Counted from the first letter of the stretch, positions 41,242 through 50,793 are shown. The stretch is 64,000 bases of DNA from Paraburkholderia unamae (GCF_003268775.1 NZ_QLSU01000038.1:1-64000), one strand, 5' to 3'. The notes: generated from the letters alone by a model not told the origin. Numbers and translations are program-made.

Positions 41242-42708
41242 TCACGACAAAGCGACGAGGCCGAGCACCTCTCGCAGCCTCGCGCTCGTGGCATGCAGCG
41301 ACGCGGAGGCGGCGGCCGCCTCGCTCACGAGCGCGGCGTTGCGGCGCGTGGTGTCGTCCATCTGCGCGACCATGGCGTTGACCTGCTCGATGCCCTGCGC
41401 CTGCTCGTGGCTCGACGCCGTGATCTCGCCCATGATGTCGGCCGCGCGGCCGATGCTGCGCACGACGCCTTCCATCGCGGCGCGCGCCTCGCCGGCCAGT
41501 TGCGTGCCCGCGCCCACCTCGCTCGCCGAGGCCTCCACGAGCTGCTGGATCTCGCGCGCGGCAGCGGCGGCGCGCTGCGCGAGGCTGCGCACCTCGCTCG
41601 CGACCACGGCGAAGCCGCGCCCCTGCTCGCCCGCGCGCGCGGCTTCGACCGCCGCGTTGAGCGCGAGAATATTGGTCTGGAACGCGATGCCCTCGATCAC
41701 GTCGACGATCTCGAAGATGCGCTTGGCCGAGGTCTCGATGGCGCCCATCGTCGCCACCATGCGCGCGACCACGCCGTCGCCCTCCTTCGCGACCGTCGAC
41801 GCCTCGCGGGCGAACTCGCTCGCTTCGCGGGCGTGCTCCGCGCTCGCCTTCACGGTGTGCGTGAACAGGTCCATCGAGGCAACCGTTTCCTCCAGACTGC
41901 CCGCCTGGTGCTCGGTGCGCTCGCTCAGGCTTGCGTTGCCCTCGGCGATTTCGCGCGCGGCCTGCTCCACATGCGCCGTGCTCGTGCTCACCTCCTGCAT
42001 GGCGCGCGCCATTTGCCCTATCGCGCCCTTGAGCGCGACAGCCGTGGGCGCGCTCGCCGCGATGCCGTCCACCGCGAGGCACACTTCGCGCTCGCGCACC
42101 ACGCGCCGCACGATATCCGCCAGCTCCGCCGCCTCGATGGCCGCCACGCGCAGGCGATGGGCGAGCACGATCTCGACGGCCGTCTGCGCGACCACGTAGG
42201 CGGCATGCAGCAGCACGCGCGGCAGGTTCGCCTCGTGCGTGCAATACACGGCGAAGTTCAGGGCCTGAAGCCGGTCGAAGGCGAGGTGATGCACGGCGAA
42301 GAACGCGGCGGCGAGCACGATCGGGCGCCAGTCGCGATACACGAGCAACAGGCCGAGCAGCACGAACACGCCGAAATGGAATTCGGTGACGCCGTGCGCC
42401 GCCTGAATATGCAGCGCGACCAGCGCGGCGTTGGCGAGCGTGAGCGCGACGCACGAAAGGCGCGTGCCGCGCGCGCCGAAGAACGCGAAGCTGCCCACCC
42501 CGAGGCACAACGCGGCGCCCGCGAACGCGAGCTGCGTTTCGTAATAGAAGAAGCCGATCAAAACCGCTGCGATAGCGGAGAGAATCAGCGTGGAGTACAT
42601 CACGGCGTCGGCGGCGCGCGCGACTTCGTCGAGCGCGCGAACGGCCACGCGCTGTTGCGAACCGGACGATTGGAGCGATTGCGAGCGGCCCGGCGAATCT
42701 GCCAGCAT
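41242..42708 (-). CDS. Methyl-accepting chemotaxis protein with a membrane-embedded N-terminus
   Basis: This is a 488-residue chemoreceptor. About six hydrophobic helices fill residues 35-190 with no large periplasmic loop and no clear HAMP domain. The C-terminal half is a long coiled coil with the conserved hairpin tip FEIVDVIEGIAFQTNILALN (given in part). Such membrane-only sensors often respond to membrane energy or small lipophilic ligands. ATG 42706-42708 is used; a GTG three codons upstream is possible. It lies 55 bp upstream of the MHYT-GGDEF-EAL gene on the same strand. Confidence 0.92.
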   Translation of the reverse strand: MLADSPGRSQSLQSSGSQQRVAVRALDEVARAADAVMYSTLILSAIAAVLIGFFYYETQLAFAGAALCLGVGSFAFFGARGTRLSCVALTLANAALVALHIQAAHGVTEFHFGVFVLLGLLLVYRDWRPIVLAAAFFAVHHLAFDRLQALNFAVYCTHEANLPRVLLHAAYVVAQTAVEIVLAHRLRVAAIEAAELADIVRRVVREREVCLAVDGIAASAPTAVALKGAIGQMARAMQEVSTSTAHVEQAAREIAEGNASLSERTEHQAGSLEETVASMDLFTHTVKASAEHAREASEFAREASTVAKEGDGVVARMVATMGAIETSAKRIFEIVDVIEGIAFQTNILALNAAVEAARAGEQGRGFAVVASEVRSLAQRAAAAAREIQQLVEASASEVGAGTQLAGEARAAMEGVVRSIGRAADIMGEITASSHEQAQGIEQVNAMVAQMDDTTRRNAALVSEAAAASASLHATSARLREVLGLVALS

Positions 42709-42847
42709 GAACGACACTTGAATGAAGAGAATGGAAGTTGGTGGAAGGCGTAAATGCGGCAGTCCCGGCCAATAAATTCGGGACCCGCGTACGAGTTTAC
42801 GGCAGCCTTCCGGGAAACTTCAGGAAACCCTTTGCTGAACAAGTATT

Positions 42848-42861
42848 TGCAAACGTTTGCA
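42848..42861. promoter_or_regulatory. Perfect 14-bp palindrome, LacI/PurR-type operator candidate
   Basis: TGCAAACGTTTGCA is fully symmetric with a central CG and resembles PurR/LacI-family operators. It lies in the 200-bp gap between the chemoreceptor start and the DinB-fold stop, about 140 bp upstream of the chemoreceptor gene. A second dyad, GTCCCG (42762-42767)/CGGGAC (42779-42784), is closer to that gene. No LacI-family regulator is in the window. Confidence 0.5.
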
Positions 42862-42908
42862 GCGTGGCGGGACTGGCCGTACTCGTTCCGGGCCCGGCGA
42901 GCCGTTAT

Positions 42909-43412
42909 TCATTGGCGCGCGTGATCGCGAAGATAAACCGTAATGTCCGTGGCCGGAACGGCTTGCCGCAGCCCACGCAGCGTCTCGACGACAAAGCCGC
43001 GGTGAAACGTGTAGTGATTGACCACGTGCAACCCTATCTCCCCGCGCGTCATGACGCCCTCGCCACCGCCGATGTACGGGAAGCGCAGCGGCTGCGCGGC
43101 CTCGACTTCACTCAACCGGTCGATCCACGACACGTACCACGCGTCGAGCTCGCGCTGCATGGCGCGCAGTTCGTGGAAGGTCGTCTCGTCGGGAATGTGG
43201 CGCGCGGTGAAGCCGTGGTCGCGCTGTTCGAGGTGCGCCTTGAAGATCGCTCCCACGGCGTAACCATGCCCCAGCGCGCGCAAGAGCGTGCCGAAGGTCA
43301 TGTCGCGCGTCTTCACAATGTCCTCTTGCGGCAGTCCGGCGACCACCTCGTATATCACTTCGTTCGCCCACTGTGTGTATCGGGCCAGCATGCGCTCGTT
43401 GCGCAAAACCAT
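42909..43412 (-). CDS. DinB-fold (YfiT/DinB) metal-binding protein
   Basis: This is a 167-residue four-helix bundle protein of the DinB family. Three histidines suited to metal binding are in LGHGYAVG and HVVNHYTFHRGF (H in the first, and the HxxxH pair in the second). Family members include thiol-dependent transferases and proteins without known function. AGGAGACG lies upstream of ATG 43410-43412. It is divergent from an AraC regulator, which could control it. Confidence 0.92.
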   Translation of the reverse strand: MVLRNERMLARYTQWANEVIYEVVAGLPQEDIVKTRDMTFGTLLRALGHGYAVGAIFKAHLEQRDHGFTARHIPDETTFHELRAMQRELDAWYVSWIDRLSEVEAAQPLRFPYIGGGEGVMTRGEIGLHVVNHYTFHRGFVVETLRGLRQAVPATDITVYLRDHARQ

Positions 43413-43559
43413 TTGCGTCTCCTGGTGGCGTGAGTCGACCGGCCGGGTTCCCGGCCGCAGTCCGTTGGCGAACGGCAGCCGTTCGCCAACGCCACCATGC
43501 TAAATTTGCGCTTTCCGCCCCGCACTCGCGATCAGGTCAATCGAGCCACAATTCGGGCC

Positions 43560-44387
43560 ATGCCAGCCGCCATACCGCCGAGCTACGACGAAGTCCCGCG
43601 CGACGTCATCGCGACCGAGCGCATTTATCCCTCGGGCTTCGTGCACCCTCGCCACACGCACGAACGCGGCCAGTTCGCCTATGCGGCGCAAGGCGCGATG
43701 ACGGTGTCGACGGCGGCCGGCAACTGGGTCGTGCCTTCGCAATGCGCGGTCTGGCTGCCAGCCGACGTCCCGCACGAAATGCGCATGAGCGGTCAGGTCC
43801 GCATGCTCAATGCGTTCATCGACACGCGCTTGCACGGAACGGGCAACAAGGCGGGCGACGAAACGGGCGACAGAGCGGGCGATGAAGCGGGCGCGTTGCC
43901 GCGACAGTGCTGCGTGCAAGGCACCACGCCACTGCTGAGAAATCTGATGTCGGAGGCGGTGTTGCAGCCCGCGCTGTACGCGCCCATGAGTCGCGCCGAG
44001 CGGCTCATGGCCTTGCTCGTCGACGAAATCGCGGCCATGCCGCCGCTCGCGCTCAATGCGCCGCTGCCGGACGAACCGCGGCTCGCGGCGCTCTGCCGCG
44101 AGGTGCTCGCCGCGCCTTCGACGGCACTCGGTCTCGACGAGGCGGCCCGCCGCGTGGGACTGAGCCGGCGCAGCTTCACGCGCCTGTTCCGCGAGCAGTT
44201 GGGAACCAGCTTCGTTGCCTGGCGCGAACAGGCGTGCCTGCTCGCGGCCGTCGCCCGGCTGACCCAGGGCGACTCGGTCACGCGCGTCGCGTACGACCTG
44301 GGCTACGGCAGCCCGACGGCGTTCTCGACCATGTTCAAGCGCGTCATGGGCGTGTCGCCGCATCACTACGTCAATGGCAAACCCTGA
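43560..44387 (+). CDS. AraC-family transcriptional regulator with cupin sensor
   Basis: This is a 275-residue regulator: cupin-like N-terminal domain (FVHPRHTHERGQFAYAAQG and PADVPHEMR) and two HTH motifs at the C-terminus (LDEAARRVGLSRRSFTRLF; VAYDLGYGSPTAFSTMFKR). An acidic Gly-Asp-rich insert (about residues 94-112) separates them, encoded by a 12-bp tandem repeat. ATG 43560 is chosen because the family motif follows it; a frame from 43497 is also open. It is divergent from the DinB gene and convergent with a LysR gene. Confidence 0.92.
   Translation: MPAAIPPSYDEVPRDVIATERIYPSGFVHPRHTHERGQFAYAAQGAMTVSTAAGNWVVPSQCAVWLPADVPHEMRMSGQVRMLNAFIDTRLHGTGNKAGDETGDRAGDEAGALPRQCCVQGTTPLLRNLMSEAVLQPALYAPMSRAERLMALLVDEIAAMPPLALNAPLPDEPRLAALCREVLAAPSTALGLDEAARRVGLSRRSFTRLFREQLGTSFVAWREQACLLAAVARLTQGDSVTRVAYDLGYGSPTAFSTMFKRVMGVSPHHYVNGKP
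43839..43898 (+). repeat. 12-bp tandem repeat inside the AraC gene
   Basis: Five 12-bp units begin (a/g)cgggcgacgaa with small changes, from 43839 to 43898, the last one diverged. They encode the four-residue repeat TGNK-AGDE-TGDR-AGDE-AG in the linker between sensor and DNA-binding domains. In-frame changes in copy number would alter linker length without frameshift. Confidence 0.75.
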
Positions 44388-44415
44388 AGCCGGACGGGTG
44401 ACGCTTTGGGGCGGC

Positions 44416-45339
44416 TCAGACTGAACTCGCACTCGCGAGCCACGCCCCCTCCAGGCGCGCGCCCAAGCGCGGCGCCGCGAAGTCGAGAAACGCGCGCAGC
44501 TTCAGCGGCAGCGGCGCCTGGCCCGCGTGCACGAGGCTCACGGGCCAGGGCGGCGGCTCGAAGGCTTCGAGCACGACCTGGAGCTTGCCTTCGCGCACGG
44601 CGCTCGCCACCTGATACGACAGCACGCGCGTGAGCCCGACGCCGAGCATGGCCGCGTCGATGGCCGCTTCCGCCGTGTTGAGCACGAGCCGCGAGCGCAC
44701 GGGTAGCAAGACCGCTTCCTTGCCCAGCCAGAACGCCCACGATCGCGCGGACGTGAGCCCGTCCGACGTAATGCACGCGTGCGCCGCGAGATCGCGCGGA
44801 TGCGCCGGCACGCCATGCGCGGCAAGGTAGTCGGGGCTCGCGCACACCACGCGGCGTATCGCGCCCACGCGCATCGCCACGAGCGCGCTGTCCGGCAACT
44901 CGCCGATGCGCGCGGCCAGATCGACATGCTCCTCCAGCAGGTTCACGATGCTGTCCGCCAGCATGATCCGCACGCCGATCTCGGGATAGCGCGCCAGGAA
45001 TTCAGCCACCACCGGCAACACATGCAGGCGGCCGAACACCACGGGCGCGGTGATCGCCAGCTCGCCCTTCGGCTCGCTGTACTCGCCCGTGGCGGCGCGC
45101 TCGGCCTCGCCCACGTCTTCGAGAATGCGCCGGCACGCAGCCACGTACGACCGGCCCGCCTCGGTCAGCGAGAGCTGGCGCGTGGTGCGCGTGAGCAGGC
45201 GGGTCTTGAGATGCCCCTCCAGCTCGCCGATCTTGCGGCTCACCGTGGCGAGCGGCATGCCGAGGCGGCGCGCCGCCGCCGAAAGGCTGCCGGCGTCCAC
45301 CACGGCGATCAGCACGGTCATGGCGTCGAGACGGTCCAT
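44416..45339 (-). CDS. LysR-family transcriptional regulator
   Basis: This is a 307-residue LysR regulator with HTH at about 1-60 (MTVLIAVVDAGSLSAAARRL then PLATVSRKIGELEGHL) and an effector domain of the CrgA/AaeR subgroup. ATG 45337-45339 matches the family start. It faces the acyl-CoA dehydrogenase gene across 163 bp, which is its probable target, and is convergent with the AraC gene. Confidence 0.93.
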   Translation of the reverse strand: MDRLDAMTVLIAVVDAGSLSAAARRLGMPLATVSRKIGELEGHLKTRLLTRTTRQLSLTEAGRSYVAACRRILEDVGEAERAATGEYSEPKGELAITAPVVFGRLHVLPVVAEFLARYPEIGVRIMLADSIVNLLEEHVDLAARIGELPDSALVAMRVGAIRRVVCASPDYLAAHGVPAHPRDLAAHACITSDGLTSARSWAFWLGKEAVLLPVRSRLVLNTAEAAIDAAMLGVGLTRVLSYQVASAVREGKLQVVLEAFEPPPWPVSLVHAGQAPLPLKLRAFLDFAAPRLGARLEGAWLASASSV

Positions 45340-45502
45340 CGCATTCTCGCTTTCCGGAAGGGTGACGCCCGATCATGAGCGATTCTTCGTAAAATCGAAA
45401 GCCGGGCGCCTCGCGCGGGCAGGAGAAATTACCAATAGCACGCTCGTTCTATTTTGGGTAGGCTATCCGTCTCTTCTTCCCATGTTGCGAGACCGTTCCG
45501 CC

Positions 45503-47362
45503 ATGTCGTTGATCCTTTCCCGCCGCGATCTGAATTTCCTGCTGTACGAATGGCTCGATGTCGAAAGCCTCACGCGCATCGGCCGCTACGCCGACCATAC
45601 GCGCGAGACCTTCGACGCCGCGCTCGACACCTGCGAAAAAATCGCCACCGACCTGTTCGCGCCGCACAACAAGAAGAACGACCAGCACGAGCCGCACTTC
45701 GACGGCGAAACGGTCACGATCATCCCCGAGGTCAAGACGGCGCTGAAGGCGTTCAGCGAGGCCGGCCTCATGGCCGCCGGGCAGGACTACGCATACGGCG
45801 GCATGCAGTTGCCGCTCGTCGTGGAGAAAGCGGGCTTCGCCTGGTTCAAGGGCGCGAACGTGGGCACGAGCGCCTACCCGTTCCTCACCATCGGCAACGC
45901 GAACCTCCTGCTCGCGCACGGCAGCGCCAGGCAGATCGACACCTTCGTGCGCCCCGAACTGGAAGGCCGTTATTTCGGCACGATGTGCCTTTCCGAGCCG
46001 CAGGCCGGATCGTCGCTTTCGGATGTCGCCACGCGCGCCGACTTCGAGTGCGATTCGCCGCTTGGCGCGCAGTACCGGCTGCGCGGCAACAAGATGTGGA
46101 TCTCGGGCGGCGAGCACGATCTCTCCGAAAACATCGTCCACCTCGTGCTCGCCAAGATTCCCGGTCCCGACGGCAAGCTCATCGCGGGCGTGAAAGGCAT
46201 TTCGCTTTTCGTCGTGCCCAAATATCTCGTGAATGAGGACGGTTCGCGCGGCGAGCACAACGACGTCGTGCTCGCGGGCCTCAATCACAAGATGGGCTAT
46301 CGCGGCACGACGAACTGCCTGCTCAACTTCGGCGAGGGCACGAAGCATACGCCGGGCGGCCGCGCGGGCGCGGTCGGCTACCTCGTGGGCGAGCCGCATC
46401 ACGGGCTCGCGTACATGTTCCACATGATGAACGAGGCGCGCATTGGCGTGGGGCTGGGCGCGACGATGCTCGGCTATACCGGTTATCTGCACGCGCTCGA
46501 TTACGCGCGCAACCGCCCCCAAGGACGTCCCGTGGGCGCGGCGGGCAAAGACCCGGCTTCGCCACAGGTCAGGCTGGTCGAACACGCCGACGTGCGCCGC
46601 ATGCTGCTCGCGCAAAAGAGCTATGTGGAAGGCGCGCTCGCGCTCAATCTCTGGTGCGCGAAGCTCGTGGACGAAGCGAGCGCCGCAAGCGGCGCCGAGC
46701 GCGAGTCGCTCACGCTGCTGCTGGATCTGCTCACGCCCATTGCGAAAAGCTGGCCCTCGCAATGGTGTCTCGCGGCCAACGATCTCGCCATTCAGGTGCA
46801 CGGCGGCTACGGCTATACGCGCGAGTACAACGTGGAGCAGTTCTATCGCGACAACCGTCTCAATCCGATTCACGAAGGCACGCACGGCATTCAGGGGCTC
46901 GACCTGCTCGGCCGCAAGGTGGTCATCAAGGACGGCGCGGCGCTCAACATCTTCGTCGAACGCGTGCAGGGCACGCTGGAACGCGCGCATGCATCGGGCG
47001 CAGCGCATGACGCCGCCGAATGCACGACCCAGGCGCGTGCGCTCGAAGCCTCGCTGCGGCGTCTTGCCGAGGTCACGAAGCAGCTTTGGGCCGCGGGCGA
47101 TCCGGCGGTGACGCTCGCCAATGCTTCGGTGTACCTGGAAGCGTTCGGCCATGTCGTGATGGCGTGGGTATGGCTCGAACAGTCGCTCGTCGCGCGCGCG
47201 GCGCTCGCACACGCCAGCGGCGACGAGGCGGACTTCTACCGCGGCAAGCTGGCGGCAGCGGCGTATTTTTTCGCGTGGGAACTTCCGAAGACAAACGCGC
47301 AATTCGATTTGCTCGCCTCGCTCGACCGGACGACGCTCGACATGCGGGATGCGTGGTTCTAA
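45503..47362 (+). CDS. Large acyl-CoA dehydrogenase (DmdC-like)
   Basis: This is a 619-residue acyl-CoA dehydrogenase with an extra N-terminal helix (MSLILSRRDLNFLLYEWL) and a C-terminal extension, the layout of 3-methylmercaptopropionyl-CoA dehydrogenase DmdC and long-chain relatives. LSEPQAGSSLSDVATRAD is the flavin loop, QVHGGYGYTREY is conserved, and the catalytic glutamate is about E458 in IHEGTHGIQG. ATG 45503 gives the family N-terminus; ATG 45482 and longer frames are possible. It stands alone, divergent from a LysR gene. The substrate is not clear. Confidence 0.93.
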   Translation: MSLILSRRDLNFLLYEWLDVESLTRIGRYADHTRETFDAALDTCEKIATDLFAPHNKKNDQHEPHFDGETVTIIPEVKTALKAFSEAGLMAAGQDYAYGGMQLPLVVEKAGFAWFKGANVGTSAYPFLTIGNANLLLAHGSARQIDTFVRPELEGRYFGTMCLSEPQAGSSLSDVATRADFECDSPLGAQYRLRGNKMWISGGEHDLSENIVHLVLAKIPGPDGKLIAGVKGISLFVVPKYLVNEDGSRGEHNDVVLAGLNHKMGYRGTTNCLLNFGEGTKHTPGGRAGAVGYLVGEPHHGLAYMFHMMNEARIGVGLGATMLGYTGYLHALDYARNRPQGRPVGAAGKDPASPQVRLVEHADVRRMLLAQKSYVEGALALNLWCAKLVDEASAASGAERESLTLLLDLLTPIAKSWPSQWCLAANDLAIQVHGGYGYTREYNVEQFYRDNRLNPIHEGTHGIQGLDLLGRKVVIKDGAALNIFVERVQGTLERAHASGAAHDAAECTTQARALEASLRRLAEVTKQLWAAGDPAVTLANASVYLEAFGHVVMAWVWLEQSLVARAALAHASGDEADFYRGKLAAAAYFFAWELPKTNAQFDLLASLDRTTLDMRDAWF

Positions 47363-47496
47363 AAAGGCGCCTGGCTGACCACGCGCTTCGTTCCTGGCGG
47401 CACGATGCCCGACACGCGGGACTCGTGCCCATGGACTCACGGCACAGCGTGAGCGGGCGCAAGCCGATGCGAAAGATCCGGGTTTCAGGCGCGCTT

Positions 47497-48420
47497 TCAG
47501 GTGTTGCGGGCGGAACCGAAGGCCGTCTGGAAATGCTCGACCGCAAGGTCGACAAACGTGCGCACCTTTGCCGAAACGTGCCGCCTTCCGGGATAAACGA
47601 GCGCCAGTTCCTTGTCGCCTTCGCGGATCTCATAGTCGCGCAGCACGAGCGAAAGCAGGCGGTTTTCGAGGTCGTCCTTCACATAGGCCTCGGGCAGGAT
47701 CGCGAGTCCCATATGCACGAGCGCCAACTGGCGCAGCATGATCATGTCGTTGACCGTGCAGCGCGGCTCGACGCTGATCGACTCCTCCTCTCCCTGCGCA
47801 TTGACGAAGCACCACTCGCGCCCGTGAATTTCACGCGACGGCGCGAGAAACCCGCATAGCGCCAGGTCCGCGGGCGCGGCGGGTACGCCGTAAGTTTCGA
47901 GATACGCCGGCGACGCCACCACGACCGGGCGCAGCGAAGCGAGCGGGCGCCTCACCAGCGAGCCGCTGCTCGCCTGACGCGACGTCAGAATGCCGATATC
48001 GAAGCCGTCCTCGACCAGATCGACATTACGGTGAAGCAGCGTGAGATCCAGCTTCACCTTCGGATAACGCTGACAGTAGTCCATGACGAGCGGCGGCAAT
48101 CCCACCAGCGAAAACGCAGCGGACGCCACCAGCTTGAGCGTGCCGCTCGGCTCGCCCGAGCCGCCCCCCACCGACGACTCGATCGAGTCCATCAGTTCGA
48201 GCATCTGGCGACAGCCTTGCACGTAGGCCCGGCCGTCTTCAGTCAGCGAGAGGCTGCGCGTGGTCCGGTTGATCAAGCGTGTATTGAGATGCGCTTCGAG
48301 AAGCGCGACGTAACGCGTCACGGCGGCATTTGACAAGTCGAGACTCGCCGCCGCGCGACTGAAGGAATTGTTCTCTGCAACCTTGAGAAAAACGCGCATT
48401 GCCTGTAATTGATTCAACAT
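47497..48420 (-). CDS. LysR-family transcriptional regulator
   Basis: This is a 307-residue LysR regulator of the CrgA-type subgroup. HTH: MRVFLKVAENNSFSRAAASL and SNAAVTRYVALLE near residues 8-45. It is divergent from the porin gene at 48819 across an AT-rich 398-bp gap and convergent with the acyl-CoA dehydrogenase gene (135 bp, no gene seen). Either itself or the porin may be the target. Confidence 0.93.
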   Translation of the reverse strand: MLNQLQAMRVFLKVAENNSFSRAAASLDLSNAAVTRYVALLEAHLNTRLINRTTRSLSLTEDGRAYVQGCRQMLELMDSIESSVGGGSGEPSGTLKLVASAAFSLVGLPPLVMDYCQRYPKVKLDLTLLHRNVDLVEDGFDIGILTSRQASSGSLVRRPLASLRPVVVASPAYLETYGVPAAPADLALCGFLAPSREIHGREWCFVNAQGEEESISVEPRCTVNDMIMLRQLALVHMGLAILPEAYVKDDLENRLLSLVLRDYEIREGDKELALVYPGRRHVSAKVRTFVDLAVEHFQTAFGSARNT

Positions 48421-48818
48421 GATTCTTCAAATTTATTGACTTACGATTTAATAAATACGGAAGACGCATAAGATAACTCTGGCCGATCGCGGTTTCTACC
48501 AACTTAAAACTCCTAGGACAAATTCGATGTTGCAAAAGGACAACGTTAATTTCAATCAGAAACGTCATAAATAAGAGATATACGAGGGATTTATCCGGCA
48601 GCCCCCCATGCTGCCTACGATGTCGCAGTCTTTTTTCAGCTTATTTGAAATACCTATTCCCTATCCGGTGTAGTTCAGAAGTCCGTAAAACTTTATATTC
48701 CGTTCGCGCAGGCAATACCGCGATTCTGACCGGAATTCTGACAGCGGAATAACGGAATTCAACCTGATCGCAGCCGTAGTTTTCACATTAGCCATCAGAT
48801 TCTGTAGGGAAATAACCG
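48421..48818. promoter_or_regulatory. AT-rich divergent control region upstream of the second porin
   Basis: This 398-bp gap is clearly richer in A+T than its surroundings and holds no gene. Close to the porin it has ATTCTGAC twice, 12 bp apart (48723-48730, 48735-48742), and CGGAAT three times (48731-48736, 48745-48750, 48753-48758), a likely protein-binding array. A ribosome site TAGGGAAA precedes the porin ATG. The part near the LysR gene shows no distinct motif. Confidence 0.45.
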
Positions 48819-49985
48819 ATGAAAAAGACAAGCTTGATTTTCGCAGCCGCTTCCGCTGCCTTCGCCAGCGCTGCGCACGCGCAGAGCAGCGTGACGCTCT
48901 ACGGGCTGATCGACGCGGGACTGAGCTATGTGAGCAATGAAGCGAACCAGGCTTCGGACGTCACGTCCGGCGGTCTGGCCAACGGCAAGGCCATGTTCGG
49001 CCTGACCGGCGGCAACGTTCAGCAAAGCCGTTGGGGCCTGCGTGGCGCCGAAGACCTGGGCGGCGGCCTGAAGGTCGTGTTCACGCTGGAAAGCGGCTTC
49101 GATGTGACCAACGGCAAGACCGCCACCAGTTCGCTCTTCAATCGTCAGGCCGTGGTCGGTCTGTCGAGCGCCGACTACGGCACGGTCACGCTGGGCCGCC
49201 AGTACGACTCGGTGGTCGACTACCTCGCGCCGATCTCCGCAACGGGCTCGTGGGGCGGCACCTACTTCGCCCACTTCGGCGACGCCGACAACCTGAACAG
49301 CACCTACAGCACCAACAATTCGATCAAGTACCAAAGCGCGAACTACGCCGGCTTCTCGATGAGCGGCATGTATGGCTTCTCGAATCAGGCGGGCGGCTTC
49401 GCCAACAACCGTGCGTATAGCGTGGGCGCGGGCTACAACTACGGCGGCTTGCAAGTCGCGGCCGCGTACCTGCAACTGCAAGGTCTGAATTCGGGCAACA
49501 CCAACGGCGCGGTGCAGAACGGCCTGCCTGTGGTGCTCGGCGCTCTCGGCCTCCAGAACCAGCGTGTCTGGGGTCTCGGCGCGAACTACGCGTTCGGACC
49601 CGCCGTCATCGGCACGGTGTTCACGCAAACGCGCGTTCAGGACAAGGTCGCGGACGTCTCCGTGCGCTACAACAACTATGAGGTCAACGGGCGCTACAAC
49701 TTCTCGCCGGCCTTCTTCGTGGGCGCGTCGTACACGTACACGCAGGGCCTGCGCAATACGCCGGCCAGCGGCGACACGAACAACCGTTCGTCGCACTGGA
49801 ACCAGTTCGGCCTGATGGCGGATTACTCGCTCTCCAAACGCACCGACCTCTACGCCACGAGCGTCGCGCAAATCGGCGCCAACAACTCGGTCGGCGCGAA
49901 CGCGGTGCAGATCAACGGCACCGACGCCCCGTCGTCGAGCAAGAGCCAGGTGGTCGTGAGCGCGGGCATCCGTCACCGGTTCTAA
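48819..49985 (+). CDS. Gram-negative trimeric porin (OpcP/Porin_4 type), second copy
   Basis: This is a 388-residue porin. The signal peptide ends at AHA-QSSVTLYG (about residue 21). Strand and loop marks are SRWGLRGAEDLGGGLKVVF, LGRQYDSVVDYL and the closing RHRF with terminal Phe. It is close to the third porin (60546) in its first and last strands and different in the loops that line the channel. It is monocistronic with an A+T-rich promoter region, probably under LysR or osmotic control. Confidence 0.95.
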   Translation: MKKTSLIFAAASAAFASAAHAQSSVTLYGLIDAGLSYVSNEANQASDVTSGGLANGKAMFGLTGGNVQQSRWGLRGAEDLGGGLKVVFTLESGFDVTNGKTATSSLFNRQAVVGLSSADYGTVTLGRQYDSVVDYLAPISATGSWGGTYFAHFGDADNLNSTYSTNNSIKYQSANYAGFSMSGMYGFSNQAGGFANNRAYSVGAGYNYGGLQVAAAYLQLQGLNSGNTNGAVQNGLPVVLGALGLQNQRVWGLGANYAFGPAVIGTVFTQTRVQDKVADVSVRYNNYEVNGRYNFSPAFFVGASYTYTQGLRNTPASGDTNNRSSHWNQFGLMADYSLSKRTDLYATSVAQIGANNSVGANAVQINGTDAPSSSKSQVVVSAGIRHRF

Positions 49986-50793
49986 GCCCACCTCCAGGCT
50001 CGCTTTCAAGACTCTGGACGCCGGAATAACACGGCGAGCGGGCGGTGGCGGTTCATGGCCGCCGCCCCTTCATGCAGCGCTGCACCCCTACGCGGCGCTG
50101 CCCTTTCCGGCGGCGTCCGGTCCCTCCATCGACTGCGGGGTGCGCTCGATGACAACCCATACCGGCCCGCCAACCCGACTTTCAGCTCCCATCACATCAT
50201 GTCGACCTCGAAAAGGAACGCGCACCCGCAATTACCAGCCCCACGAGCCCCGGAATCGGAGCCGGACGCGATGGCGGCGTTGCTGCTTGCCACGACCGCG
50301 CGCGCGTGGAGTCTGCCGCACACGGACGCGATGCCGCGTCGCAAGAATCCGCTCGCGCACTGCGCAAGACCATTCGCAAGCGGGCACTCGCGGACTGGTT
50401 CAACGAAATGACCTCGGGGTATCTGTTCGAATCAACCGGCACATCCATTGAAGTCAATGAATCCGGCTAATGGCTCGCCTGCACGGCTGGATTTCATATC
50501 GCCACATTTCGTTTCTTTTCTTGATGAAAAGAAGGATTTCCGACAAGGACTGTGGTTTGGCACCGCCAGAATGACGCCCTTTCTAAACATCGCCTGTCAG
50601 TCATGGCGATGCGCTTATGACGACGCGCAACAAACTCGTCCCGCAGTTGATTTCAAGATGTAGCACTCTCGATCTGCTTTTTTCCTTTCCTTTTTCTTGT
50701 CACCGCGATCGACGCATTGTTTCCGTTCCTTCCGCTCCGGCAATGGAACGGATGGAAATCAATGCGCGGGCTTTCGCCTACGAGAACAAAACA
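49986..50793. other. Gap between porin and efflux pump, no confident gene
   Basis: This 808-bp stretch has no gene that can be called with confidence. A GC-rich hairpin near 50042-50068 may end the porin transcript. On the plus strand, a frame that may start at GTG 50306 and ends at TAA 50468-50470 reads LRKTIRKRALADWF and then EMTSGYLFESTGTSIEV near its end; it looks protein-like but has codon use less GC-biased than its neighbours and no clear ribosome site, so it may be a remnant. From about 50676 to 50700 there is a pyrimidine-rich tract. The efflux promoter should lie in the last 150 bp. Confidence 0.35.

Noticed and set aside
50617..50793. A 59-residue N-terminal extension of the efflux adaptor
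   Set aside because: It would bury the lipoprotein signal peptide; ATG 50794 gives a proper lipobox at residue 23.
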